DNA of 64,000 nucleotides, taken from assembly GCA_033557465.1 (NCBI GenBank), contig CM066037.1:518684686-518748685 (forward strand), given 5' to 3'. Positions 36,325 through 45,643 of this stretch are shown here, one piece after another. The notes below the pieces were generated by a model. That model worked only from the letters and a program-made list of their open reading frames with translations, searched no databases and had not been told where the DNA came from. Position numbers and translations under genes: made by a program. Position 1 is the first letter of the stretch. Every line of letters begins with the position of its first letter. Source of the stretch: Ichthyophis bannanicus (lineage: Eukaryota; Chordata; Amphibia; Gymnophiona; Ichthyophiidae).

Positions 36325-38117
36325 ATGGAAAAACCAGCCTCCGGTTTTAAAAAATGCACCAAGTGTAGCGGTACAATTTCAGTTACAGACACCCATGAAT
36401 GGTGTCTTAAATGTTTGGGGCCTGACCACTCCATCCCGGATTGCCAGTCCTGCTCTCTGATGTCTAAATGAGGCTTACAGAACCGAGCAGCCAAGTTCCA
36501 TATGCTGTTTTCCACGGAGGCACCAGCATCGACATCTTCCAGGTCTTCCTCTCCTGATGGGTCTCAGGTAACCAAACATTCTTCTAGCAGGTCCTCAAAG
36601 GGCAAATCTCCCTCTAAGTATCGAGATGCCCCCGGGCTTGACCCTGAGAACCCTGCCCCAGCCAAACAACCCCAGCGGGAAGCTCCGGCTTCCAAAGCTT
36701 CTCCTATGGGGTTACAGGTTGACATCGATGGCACGGCCTCGACCGATCACCTGTTAGACTGCTCTGGGGTACCGGCACACTCTTCCGGTACCGACATCCA
36801 GGCAGTCGTGGCGATCATGGATCATACTGTTCAATCCATGCAGCAAGCCATAATGGCTTTTATTAAGGCTGCGACGCAACGGCTCCGGTACCACACCCGA
36901 TACCGGTACCCATGGCATCCACATCGACCAGGATACCGGTTCCCGGTTCCGGGGTTCTTCCCGATACCGATCCGGTACCGGGTACGCCCGATGTGGATAC
37001 CGGTCGATACGCCTATCGATCCCTGGAAGCAAACAGACAATACTTCGAGTCTTCTGATGATTCTGACTCATCAGATGACTCTCCTGAAGTATCTCTCACT
37101 CTTCCTGAGGAGCCCTCTTCTCCAAAGAGGAGAATGTCTCCTCCAGAGGATTTGTCCTTTCAAGACTTCATAACAGAAGTAGCTAAAGGACTCTCTATTT
37201 CAGTAACTTCTGAAAAAGAGCCCAGAGCAAAAAAATTAGATATTTTGGGATACTCTAAGGTTCCCAAAGAGGCAGTCACTTTACCCATTCATGAGATTCT
37301 TCAGGAACACATGATTGACTTATGGGAGACTCCTCTCACCCTATCTCCACATTCTCGTCGTTTGGACACCATGTATCGTGTCCCTCCTTCTCCTGGTTTT
37401 CAAAAAACTCAGCTTCCTCATCACTCTATTGTGGTGCAGTCAGCTATGAAAAGGATAAAGAGTACCAAAAGACACTCTTCTACTCCTCCAGGAAGAGAAT
37501 GCAGGACTTTGGATGCTTTTGGTAGGAAAATCTTCCAAGCCAGCATGCTTATTGCCAGAATCAATTCATATAGCCTTTATATGGGCATGTTTCTGAAGGA
37601 GGTTGCACAAAAGCTGCGCAATTTTCTCCCTTTTATCCCAGAGGATAAAAAGGATGAGTTCCTTCTTTGGCTAAAGCATACTCAGGACATCTCAAAGTTC
37701 TCCAACAGAGCAGCCTTTGACTCCTTTGAAGGTGCCAGCAGAGCCTCAGGCATTGCCATAGCTGCTCGCAGAATTGCTTGGCTCCAGGCTTCTGACCTAG
37801 AACCCTGGGTCCAGGATGGCTTGGGAAATCTGCCCTGTACAGGTGAAAATCTGTTTGGCAAGGGGTGGCAAATCAAAGCCACTCAGATGGATGCAGAAAA
37901 TGCTGCCTTAGATAGACTTTCTAAGTCTACCTCTACCCCTGCCAAGAAAAAATCTTTTAAGAAGTCTTTCCTCAAGAAGGCCAGATTTCCTTCCAATACT
38001 GGCCAACAATCTTCCACGGCTCGCTTTGCTACAAAGCGTCAGCAAGCTAAACAGGCCAGGGCAAAACCTGCAGGGGCTACTGCAGCCCAGCAGTCCCAAC
38101 CCCCTCAGGGTTTTTGA
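36325..38117 (+). pseudogene. DIRS-A gag-like gene (one stop, one frameshift)
   Basis: ATG at 36325; the N-terminal Cys block reads FKKCTKCSGTI, WCLKCLGPDH and then C-x-x-C, followed by a TGA at 36469. The frame then runs open (36472 on) through a Ser-rich linker and shifts around 36880-36910. The C-terminal 400 codons are intact: RRMSPPEDLSFQDFITEVAK, TMYRVPPSPGFQKTQLPHHS, ARINSYSLYMGMFLKEV, FSNRAAFDSFEGASRA and AARRIAWLQASDLEPWVQD, with a Lys-rich tail to 38117. The product should package the element RNA. Confidence 0.87.
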
Positions 38118-38189
38118 CTTGATACTAGAGAACTTACCTTTTCTGGCTCTACAACAACCAGAGCCTCTCACCATTCCAGGAAGGCTAAC

Positions 38190-41070
38190 TCATTTTGCTC
38201 CCAGATAGGAGCAAATCACATCAGAACAGTGGACCCTCTCCATCATCAGAGAGGGCTACAAACTGCATTTCTCCAACCTTCCTCCCCATACCATGGTGAG
38301 ACATTTCAATTCTCCCACATCTCTCCTAGACCTTTTGGGTCAGGAGGTGACCACCCTTCTGGCCCAAAGGGCAATAGAAGAGGTTCCTCTCCTTCAACAG
38401 GGGTCAGGGTTTTACTCCCCTTATTTTCTCATCCCAAAGAAAACAGGGGGGTACAGACCCATTCTAGATCTCAGAGAATTGAACAAATTCCTATGCAAGG
38501 AGAAGTTCAAGATGCTTTCTCTAGCTACTCTTCTTCCATACCTAGAGTCAGGATTGGCTTTGTTCTCTAGATCTCAAGGATGCGTACACACATATACTCA
38601 TCCATCCCACAGAAAATTCCTACGGTTTCTGTTCCAGGGAAAACATTACCAATACAGGGTACTTCCTTTCGGTCTAGCCTCTGCCCCAAGAGTGTTTACC
38701 AAATGCATGGCAATAGGGGCTGCATTTCGAAGCGCTCTGGGAATTTTTGTCTTCCCATACCTGGACGACTGGCTCATCCGAGCTCCATCTCAGTCAGAGG
38801 CCCAGAGTTCCCTGGACCGCACAAGACGCTTTCTGCAGTATCTGGGACTTGTGGTCAGTCTCCCAAAGTCTCAGCTCACCCCTACTCAGTCCCTGGAATT
38901 CATAGGGGCCTGGCTAGATACCACCACTGCAAGGGCCTACCTTCCTCAGGCCCGTTGCCAACGTCTAGTGCAGTTAGCCTCCCAGATTCAGTCAAGGAGC
39001 CACTTAACTGCCCGGGGGATGCTACAACTGCTAGGCCACATGGCTTCCACAGTTCATGTGGTACCCTATGCCCGCCTGCACATGAGAGCAGCTCAATGGA
39101 CCTTGTCCACCCAGTGGACTCAAGCTACAGGAGCTCTCTCAGACCAAATAGCAACCTCCCAACGTCTCTTTTGGTCTCTCCAATGGTGGATGTCCACTCA
39201 AAATCTGTTGTTGGGGTCCCCCTTCCAACCACTGTTGCCCCAAGAAACCCTCACAAGAGATGCCTCCCAAACAGGTTGGGGAGCTCATCTTCAAGACCTC
39301 TCCACTCAGGGCACTTGGTCCCCAAGCGAGACCACCCTTCATATCAACCTCTTGGAACTTCGAGCAGTTTTTCTAGCTCTCAAGGTCTTTCATGCCCTCC
39401 TCAGCCACATGACAGTCCTCATTCATACGGACAATCAAGTAGCCATGTTTTACATAAACAAACAAGGAGGGACTGGCTCTCTGTCGCTTTGTAACGAAGC
39501 TCTAAAATTATGGGCCTTCGCCAGAGAGCATCAGATCCATCTCCTGGCAGTATATCTCCCAGGAGTCCAAAACTCTTGGGCAGACAGACTCAGTCGAGTT
39601 CTGCTCCCACACGAATGGTCCCTGCACATGGATCAGGTACTCAGAATCTTCCAGGAATGGGGAACCCCAGACATAGACCTCTTTGCAAGTCCGTGGAATG
39701 CCAAACTTCCCCGGTTCTGTTCCAGAATTCCGTGTCAGGCAGCTCTGGCCAAGGATGCCTTCCTCCTTCATTGGGGTCAGGCCTTCCTGTATGCCTTTCC
39801 ACCCATTCCTTTGATTCCCAAGACTGTTCAAACTCCAGAGGGATCACGGATCTATGATCCTCATAGCTCCACGCTGGCCACGCCAGGTGTGGTACCCTCT
39901 ACTTCTGCATCTCTCCCAAGCCCCCTCCCTGGACTTGGGATTTGCTCCAGACCTTCTGTCCCAGGAGGAGGGGACTTTGTGGCACCCAAACCCCAAGTCC
40001 CTTCACCTCAGAGCTTGGTTACTGAAGGCCTAGACCTTCAAGCCTTCAATCTTTCTCAACAAGTGCAGGATATCCGCCATGCCTCCAGGAAACCTTCCAC
40101 TAGGCGTTCTTACGCTTTTAAATGGAAAAGATTTTCCATTTGGTGTGCGCAAAAGCATCTTGACCCTCAGGCACTTCCTTTGAATTCTCTACTGGAATAT
40201 CTCCTGCATCTCTCCAATGCAAGACTCAAAACGAATTCTGTAAGGGTCCATTTGAGTGCTATCGCAGCATCACTTAAACCCATCAATGGACAACCTATTT
40301 CCTCTCATCCTCTTATTGCAAGATTCATGAGAGGCCTCACGTTGACTAAACCTCCCATTAGACCTCCCCCGGTAGCATGGGACTTAAACTTGGTTCTTGA
40401 TCAGCTTATGAAGCCACCGTTTGAACCTTTAGCCACCACCTCCTTGAAATTTCTTTCCTGGAAGGTTATTTTCCTCATTGCAGTCACCTCGGCTTGCCAT
40501 ATCAGTGAACTGCAGGCCTTAGTGGCAAATCCACCTTATACAAGGTTCCATCATGATAAGGTGGTCCTTAGGACCAATCCCCACTTTATGCCTAAAGTGG
40601 TCTCCCCTTTTCATCTTAATCAAGAGGTATATTTACCTGTCTTTTTTCCAGCTCCTCATGCATCCAGTGCAGAGAGGAACCTTCATACTCTAGATTGTAA
40701 AAGGGCTCTTGCCTTTTACCTCCACAGGACACAGCAACATCGAAAGTCTTCCCAGCTTTTTGTTGCTTTTGATCCTTCTCACTTAGGACTTCCAGTCTCT
40801 AAAAGAACACTGTCCAGTTGGATTGCTCAGTGTATCTCCTTTGCTTACCAGAGTAAGAACATTTCTCTGGAGGGCCATGTTACAGCTCACAACGTGAGAG
40901 CCATGGCCACCTCTATGGCTCATCTTCATTCTGTGTCCATCGATCAGATCTGTCGAGCAGCCACCTGGGCTTCGGTTCATACCTTCACAGCCCATTATTG
41001 TTTGGACAAGGACTCCCGCCGGGATGCCTTGTTTGGTCAGGCTGTCCTAAAACACCTGTTCCATTCATGA
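38190..41070 (+). pseudogene. DIRS-A RT-RNase H-methyltransferase-like and YR, fused into one open frame
   Basis: A single 925-codon frame (first ATG 38293) holds RT (GFYSPYFLIPKKTGG, RVLPFGLASAPRVFTK, FPYLDDWLIR), RNase H (TRDAS, LLELRAVFLAL, TDNQVAMFYINKQGG, WADRLSR), a methyltransferase-like part (DIDLFASPWN, FLYAFPPIPLIPK) and YR (RRSYAFKWKRFSIWC, TSACHISELQAL, TAHNVRAMATS, HYCLDKDSRRD). Comparison with B and C shows three small deletions: two near 38548-38610 put RT motif A out of frame, and one near 39825 joins the methyltransferase frame to the YR frame. The first catalytic Arg of YR is His (codon 40498). Confidence 0.87.
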
Positions 41071-41182
41071 ACAACTCCTGCCCTCCTTCCCTGAATGGAT
41101 GCCTGACATCCATAGGAAGACGAGGAACCTTTCAGGGTCTCATACCCTCGGGGATCTCCCAGGCATCTTAGCTAGGGAGTCC

Positions 41183-41278
41183 CCATATGTGAGGACTCAT
41201 TCCTGCTTGTTCCTGGAGATAGCACAGTTACTTACCTGTAACAGGTGATCTCTGGGAACAGCAGGAATTAGTCCTCAC
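41183..41278 (+). repeat. Internal complementary region of DIRS-A
   Basis: catatgtgaggactcattcc through ctggagatag mirrors the left end. cacagttacttacctgtaac through gtcctcac mirrors the right end. Palindrome acctgt-a-acaggt at 41234-41246. Confidence 0.92.
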
Positions 41279-41367
41279 AACCAACCCACCTCCCCTAGGA
41301 GTTGTATTCTTTCTTTCTCTTCCTTTCCTCTCTCTCTCTCTCTCTCTATTGTCTCAGCTTTAAACTC

Positions 41368-41556
41368 AAACTGAGGAGAGTTAGTCAGGAAAGGCGGGAA
41401 GGCAGCGCACATGCGCTGTGGGATGCTCCCAAAAGCTTTCCTTTCTGGGAAGCTGGGGAGCTTTCCCGCGCAGGCTCCGTCAGTACCGACGTACCCATAT
41501 GTGAGGACTAATTCCTGCTGTTCCCAGAGATCACCTGTTACAGGTAAGTAACTGTG
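41368..41556 (+). repeat. Right inverted terminal repeat of DIRS-A
   Basis: Inverse of the left ITR followed by about 35 unique outer bases with the palindrome acctgt-t-acaggt (41533-41545) that overlaps a consensus splice donor acag/gtaagt. Confidence 0.92.
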
Positions 41557-41737
41557 CTATCTTGTGCTGTCTTTTAGCTATGTCATCTGACTGAGCAAGA
41601 TGGCACCTTTGGGCGGGAAGGGGACTGCGCATGCGTGGGTGTATTCCCAAAGGCTTTCTTTGAAAGCTGGGGAAATGCTCCGCATGGGGGCTCCATCGAC
41701 GTCGATGTCACCCATATGTGAGGACTGATTCCTGCTG

Positions 41738-42688
41738 TGGATGTATTGCATGTAATACCTTATGCGAGACTGCATATGCGACTAACGCAATGGACCCTCT
41801 TATCCCAGTCGACCCAAACCACAGAGAATCTAGAAACAGCTGGCTGAATCGCTCCTCTGGTGGTGGTGCACCCCAGCAAATCTTCTTGTAGGGCCACTTT
41901 TTCAGATTCCCCATTCTCAACATACCCTGATCACAGATGCATCCAAGCTCGGTTGGGGAGCCCATCTAGATTCCATCTCCACACAAGGAATGTGAACAGC
42001 CCTGGAATCATCTCAACAAATGGAACTCCAGGCAATCACAAATGCCCTCCAAGCTTTCCAACAGCACCTTTCTAACAGCCAGATCCTGGTCAGGACAGAC
42101 AATTAGGTGGCAATGTTTTACGTAAACAAATAAGGGGGGGACAAGTTCTCTTCCTCACTGCCAGGAATCCTGCCGTCTATGGAAGTTAGCCATTCTCCAC
42201 CACATACACCTCCGTGCAGTTTATATTGCAGGAGAGATCAATTACTTGGCAGACAAACTGAATCAATCTTACATTAACACGAGTGGACCCTAGATCTGGA
42301 GACAGTGGCACAGATCTTCCAAACCTGGGGAACCACAGTCATAGATCTCTTTGCCACTTCACAGATCTCTCAGCTTCCAGAGTTCTGCTCCAGGATACCG
42401 TACAAATTCAGTCTGGCGTCAGATGCCTTCCTGATTCACTGGGGTTGCGGACTGCTCTATGCTTTTCCCCCCATAGCCCTTATCCCGAGGACCTTCCTCA
42501 AACTCCAAGCAGACAAGGGAATTATGATCCTCATAGCCCCTCACTGGCTCCGTCAGCCTTGGTTTCCCCTCCTACTTTGGCTGACAGACTCCGATTCCAA
42601 GCCAAGTCTTCTGTCCCAGGACAACGGAACAGTCCTGCATCCCAATCTGTGGTCTCTCCGACTGACAGCGTGGATGCTGAGAGCATGA
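41738..42688 (+). pseudogene. DIRS-C late RT, RNase H and methyltransferase-like part (after the nest)
   Basis: Resumes at the segment equivalent to HVVPYARLHM of DIRS-A, which lies between RT and RNase H. RNase H blocks ITDAS, MELQAI, TDN(stop)VAMFYVNK and LADKLN are visible in shifting frames. The methyltransferase-like part is open (42305-42688): VIDLFATSQISQLPEFCSR, DAFLIHWGCGLLYAFPP and IMILIAPHWLRQPWFP. The N-terminal RT up to 29010 and this part do not meet: the catalytic RT centre is missing. Confidence 0.8.
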
Positions 42689-43645
42689 TGTTTCAACATC
42701 TACAACTTTCAATAGCCGTGAAAGACGTCGTCCTTTCATCTAGAAAGCCCTCCATCAAGCGAACGTATTCTTTCAAATGGCGTAGATATGCTTCATGGGG
42801 CTCTCAAAATAAGCACAATCATTTTGAAGCATCAGTGCCCACACTTCTTCAATACCTTTTGCATTTGTCCTCTTTAGGTCTCAAAACAAATCCAATACAT
42901 GTGCACCTCAGTACTATTTCAGCTTTTCATAAACCTGTTGATGGTCGACCCATCTCCACAATTCTTCTAGTGGCACATTTCACCAAGCCACCCCTTTGAC
43001 CACCCGCAGTAGCGTGGGATCTTTGGCTCAGCTCCTTAGACTTCTGTTTGAGTCCTTAGCAACTACACACCTGCGATACTTGGAAAGTTTTATTCCTCAT
43101 CGCCCTGACTTCAGCCATGTGCATTAGTGAGCTGCAAGCCTTAGTGGCGCATCCACCATATACCAGATTCCATCATGACAGTCTTCCTTCGGACACCTCC
43201 CAACTTTTTACCAAAGATGGTGTCACCTTTCCACTTTAATAAGTCAGTAATCCTTCTGGTCTTCTTCCCGAGACCTCATGCATCTCATACAGAGGCAACC
43301 CTCCACACACTTGACTGCAAAGGGGCTCTGGCTTTCCTTCTCCAAAGGACGCAGGTTATCAGAAAATCCTCTCAATTATGTGTGTCCTTTAACCCCAACC
43401 ACCTGGGTCTCCCTTTAACGAAATGCATGCTCTCCAGATGGATAGCAGATTGTATATCACTGATATACAACAAAGCAGGCCTTACCCTCATCAGGCACAT
43501 TACTGCTCATAATGTCCGAGCCATGGCGACATCAGTAGTGAACCTATGTTCAGTAGCCATTGACAAAATCTGCCGGGCTGCAACATTGTCCTCCATCCAC
43601 ACCTTTTCCGCCCACTACTGCTTGGACAAGGACTCCCGATGAGAT
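42283..43645 (+). pseudogene. DIRS-C tyrosine recombinase
   Basis: The frame 42283-42999 overlaps the methyltransferase-like frame by 400 bases and continues into KRTYSFKWRRYASW and NPIHVHLSTISAF. After breaks at 43000-43170 the catalytic part has TSAMCISELQAL (first Arg replaced by Cys, codon 43120-43122), TAHNVRAMATS (H-x-x-R intact) and HYCLDKDSR (Tyr intact), ending at a TGA at 43640. Confidence 0.82.
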
Positions 43646-43814
43646 GCAGCATTGGCCAGTGGTCCTCAACATCTCTTTGGAACATAAGGACAACTCCTCC
43701 CCCCTGCCCCAATATTCCTACCAGATCTCCTTGGTGGGGAAGTCTAGGTTAACCTGACCTTGTCAGATTTTCTGACCCAGTCTAACTCATCATAGATCTG
43801 GGAGCTAGGGAGTC

Positions 43815-43912
43815 CCATATGTGAAAACTACATTCCTGCTTGTTCCTGGAGATAGTGTAGTTACTCATCTGTAACAGATGATTTCCGGGAACAACATGAA
43901 TTTAGTCTTCGC
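43815..43912 (+). repeat. Internal complementary region of DIRS-C
   Basis: catatgtgaaaactacattc/ttcctggagatag mirrors the left end and tgtagttactcatctgtaac/gatgatttccggg mirrors the right end. Confidence 0.87.
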
Positions 43913-43990
43913 AACCCACCCTCCTCTCCTTGGAGTTGTAGGTTCTATTTTTGTTTTTGTTTTTTTACTCCATCTTTTCAGCTACAAACC

Positions 43991-44181
43991 CAACTGAGGA
44001 GAGGGAGTTGGGAGAGCGGGAAGGCAGTGATGCAGGCATAGTGGAATGCTCCCAAAGGCTTTCCTATTGATAGCTGGGGAGCTTCCCGCGCGGGCTCCCT
44101 CTGTACCCGATGTCACCCATATGTGAAGACTAAATTCCTGCTGCTCCCGGAGATCACCTGTTATAGGTGAGTGAGTATGCT
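43991..44181 (+). repeat. Right inverted terminal repeat of DIRS-C
   Basis: Inverse of 26157-26330 plus the outer region with a near-palindrome acctgt-t-ataggt and donor-like aggtgagt. Confidence 0.86.
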
Positions 44182-44904
44182 TTTTTGTTCGATAATATAT
44201 ATTTACTAAGTATGTAAATCACACACATGTTTGGTTCATGCTTGTTTTAAGATGAATTTTCCTGATTTTCCATGTTCGTTTCACATCTGTTCTTTAGGCA
44301 TACATTGCTTGCTCGCTGGTACTTTTTAAGCATGCAAATTGATTGTATTTGTTAATTCATAGGTACATGTACATAAAAGCGATTTATGTGCTTCAAATTT
44401 TTATGTGCCCAAACTGAAAGCCTGCTCACAAATGTGCACACCCTGATATTTCCTAACAAAATGTATTTGCCAATTAAATGTGGATAATCAATCAGATAAC
44501 GAGCATGAGCTTGAGGATAATTGTCTCTTTATTTTGATTAAAATTATACTACAAGCTACTTACACTTCTATAACTATACCAAACTATATTAATCCCTTAT
44601 GGCCCCAGCCCACAAAATTTAAAGCAGTAGCTGGTAGATTGTAAAAAATATTAGCTTGCCAAGTCTTGATTTTGCTGTTTCCTCTCTTATGTCTAGATTT
44701 TTATTTTGGGCCTGATATTTTATTTCTTACGCTTAACGTTTTTGGATTATACGTACCTTTGTAATGGCCGATTTTTAAAATATCTACTTCTTTTGACATA
44801 ACTGTATAGTTGCAGAATAGGTTTACAAATTGAGGAGCAGCGTAACAATGATGTAGGTTCCTTATCAAGGGAAGAATAAATATGTTTTGAATACAGTAGA
44901 TCAA
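44182..44904 (+). other. Plain intron between DIRS-C and the SINE
   Basis: AT-rich, no repeat or coding signature recognised. Confidence 0.45.
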
Positions 44905-45131
44905 GAGTGGAGGAGTTGCCTAGTGGTTAGAGCAACTGCCTAGTACTCAGAAGATCAAGAGTTTAATTCCCACTGGCACTCCTTGTGATTTTGGGCAACT
45001 CACTTTACCCTCCATTGCCTTGGAAGAAAAGGCCTGGCAAATTACTTCCAGTGATAAGCCAAGAAAACCCAGAGGCAGCTGGGCTGCCACTAGTCAGCAC
45101 TGACTTGACTGCACTGAAAAAAAAAAAAGCA
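44905..45131 (+). repeat. tRNA-derived SINE with RTE-like tail and poly(A)
   Basis: A box A-like 'tagtggttagagcaactgcc' and box B-like 'gagtttaattcccact' are spaced as in a tRNA gene, though no cloverleaf tRNA is expected. The body ends 'gtcagcactgacttgact' and an A-run. The tail resembles 3' ends mobilised by RTE/BovB LINEs, and an RTE is present in this window (21048-23173). Confidence 0.82.
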
Positions 45132-45643
45132 AGACCAATTAAGGAAGAAATTTAAACTGCAAGACACGCAAGTTAATATTTGGACAAAAATAGCTTAGTA
45201 TGAATACTGCGGAGTGTAAAAGGTTTTTCTCCAGGAACAAGCAGGAAGTCAGTCCTCACTTATGGGTGACATTGGCACAGACGGAGCCCGCGCAGAGCAA
45301 TTCCCCAGCTTTCAAAGAAAGCCTTTCGGATTGCTGCCACGCATGCGTGGCCCTCTTCCCGCCCAAGGGTACCATCTTGCTCGGTCTCCCTTTATCTGCG
45401 GAGCCCTTCGGATGCACATCTTCATCTCTTGGAAAAAGTATTTCATTTTTGGTCTACTGGCCTTCTAATTTCCGGTTGCACTGGTCCTCTACCCGTCCTT
45501 CCCCTGATCTACCTTCTTAGAGCTGTTGGGAGACAGTTTTTTCTTCACCTTTTTTGCCAACAGGCTTCGTGCCCCTTTTCTTTCCCTAACCGCTGGCCAC
45601 GTGGGTCTTCAACCTCGCAGGGGCCATTTTTGCCCCTATGGTC

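Larger units (their letters stand above)
35950..41556 (+). mobile_element. DIRS-A: complete innermost DIRS copy (5.6 kb)
   Basis: Left ITR 35950-36125, gag 36325-38117, pol/YR 38190-41070, ICR 41183-41278 and right ITR 41368-41556, all + strand. The ITRs agree over about 170 bases with few mismatches. The ICR gives the circular junction ...aactgtg/ctatctcc... and so places both ends to within a base or two. No target duplication is seen, as expected for DIRS. It is the youngest insertion of the nest by position. Confidence 0.92.
30366..41737 (+). mobile_element. DIRS-B: DIRS copy nested in D and itself split by A
   Basis: Left part 30366-35802: left ITR (30366-30545), gag, RT-RNase H-methyltransferase, YR and ICR (35659-35755). 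Right part 41557-41737: right ITR matching the left (inverse of 'atcgacgtcgatggagcccc' and 'aaagaaagcctttggg'). Between them lie a SINE-like repeat (35803-35949) and DIRS-A. The right ITR lacks its last ~40 bases (it ends cctgctg, whereas E continues tccctggagaacacctg). Confidence 0.87.
26157..44181 (+). mobile_element. DIRS-C: outermost DIRS copy of a four-level nest
   Basis: The left ITR (26157-26330) and right ITR (43991-44181) pair with each other specifically, sharing the inverse of 'ctctcccaactccctctcc' and 'tcccctattg'-type blocks that A and B lack. C carries gag (26533-28560) and the start of RT (to 29010), is interrupted by D/B/A (29011-41737), and resumes in the late RT at 41738, with RNase H, methyltransferase-like, YR and ICR (43815-43912). 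About the middle of its RT is missing at the resumption point. Confidence 0.85.

Noticed and set aside
44905..45000. A tRNA gene
   Set aside because: Box A/B-like sequences are present but the body is SINE-like with no cloverleaf; a tRNA-derived SINE explains it.
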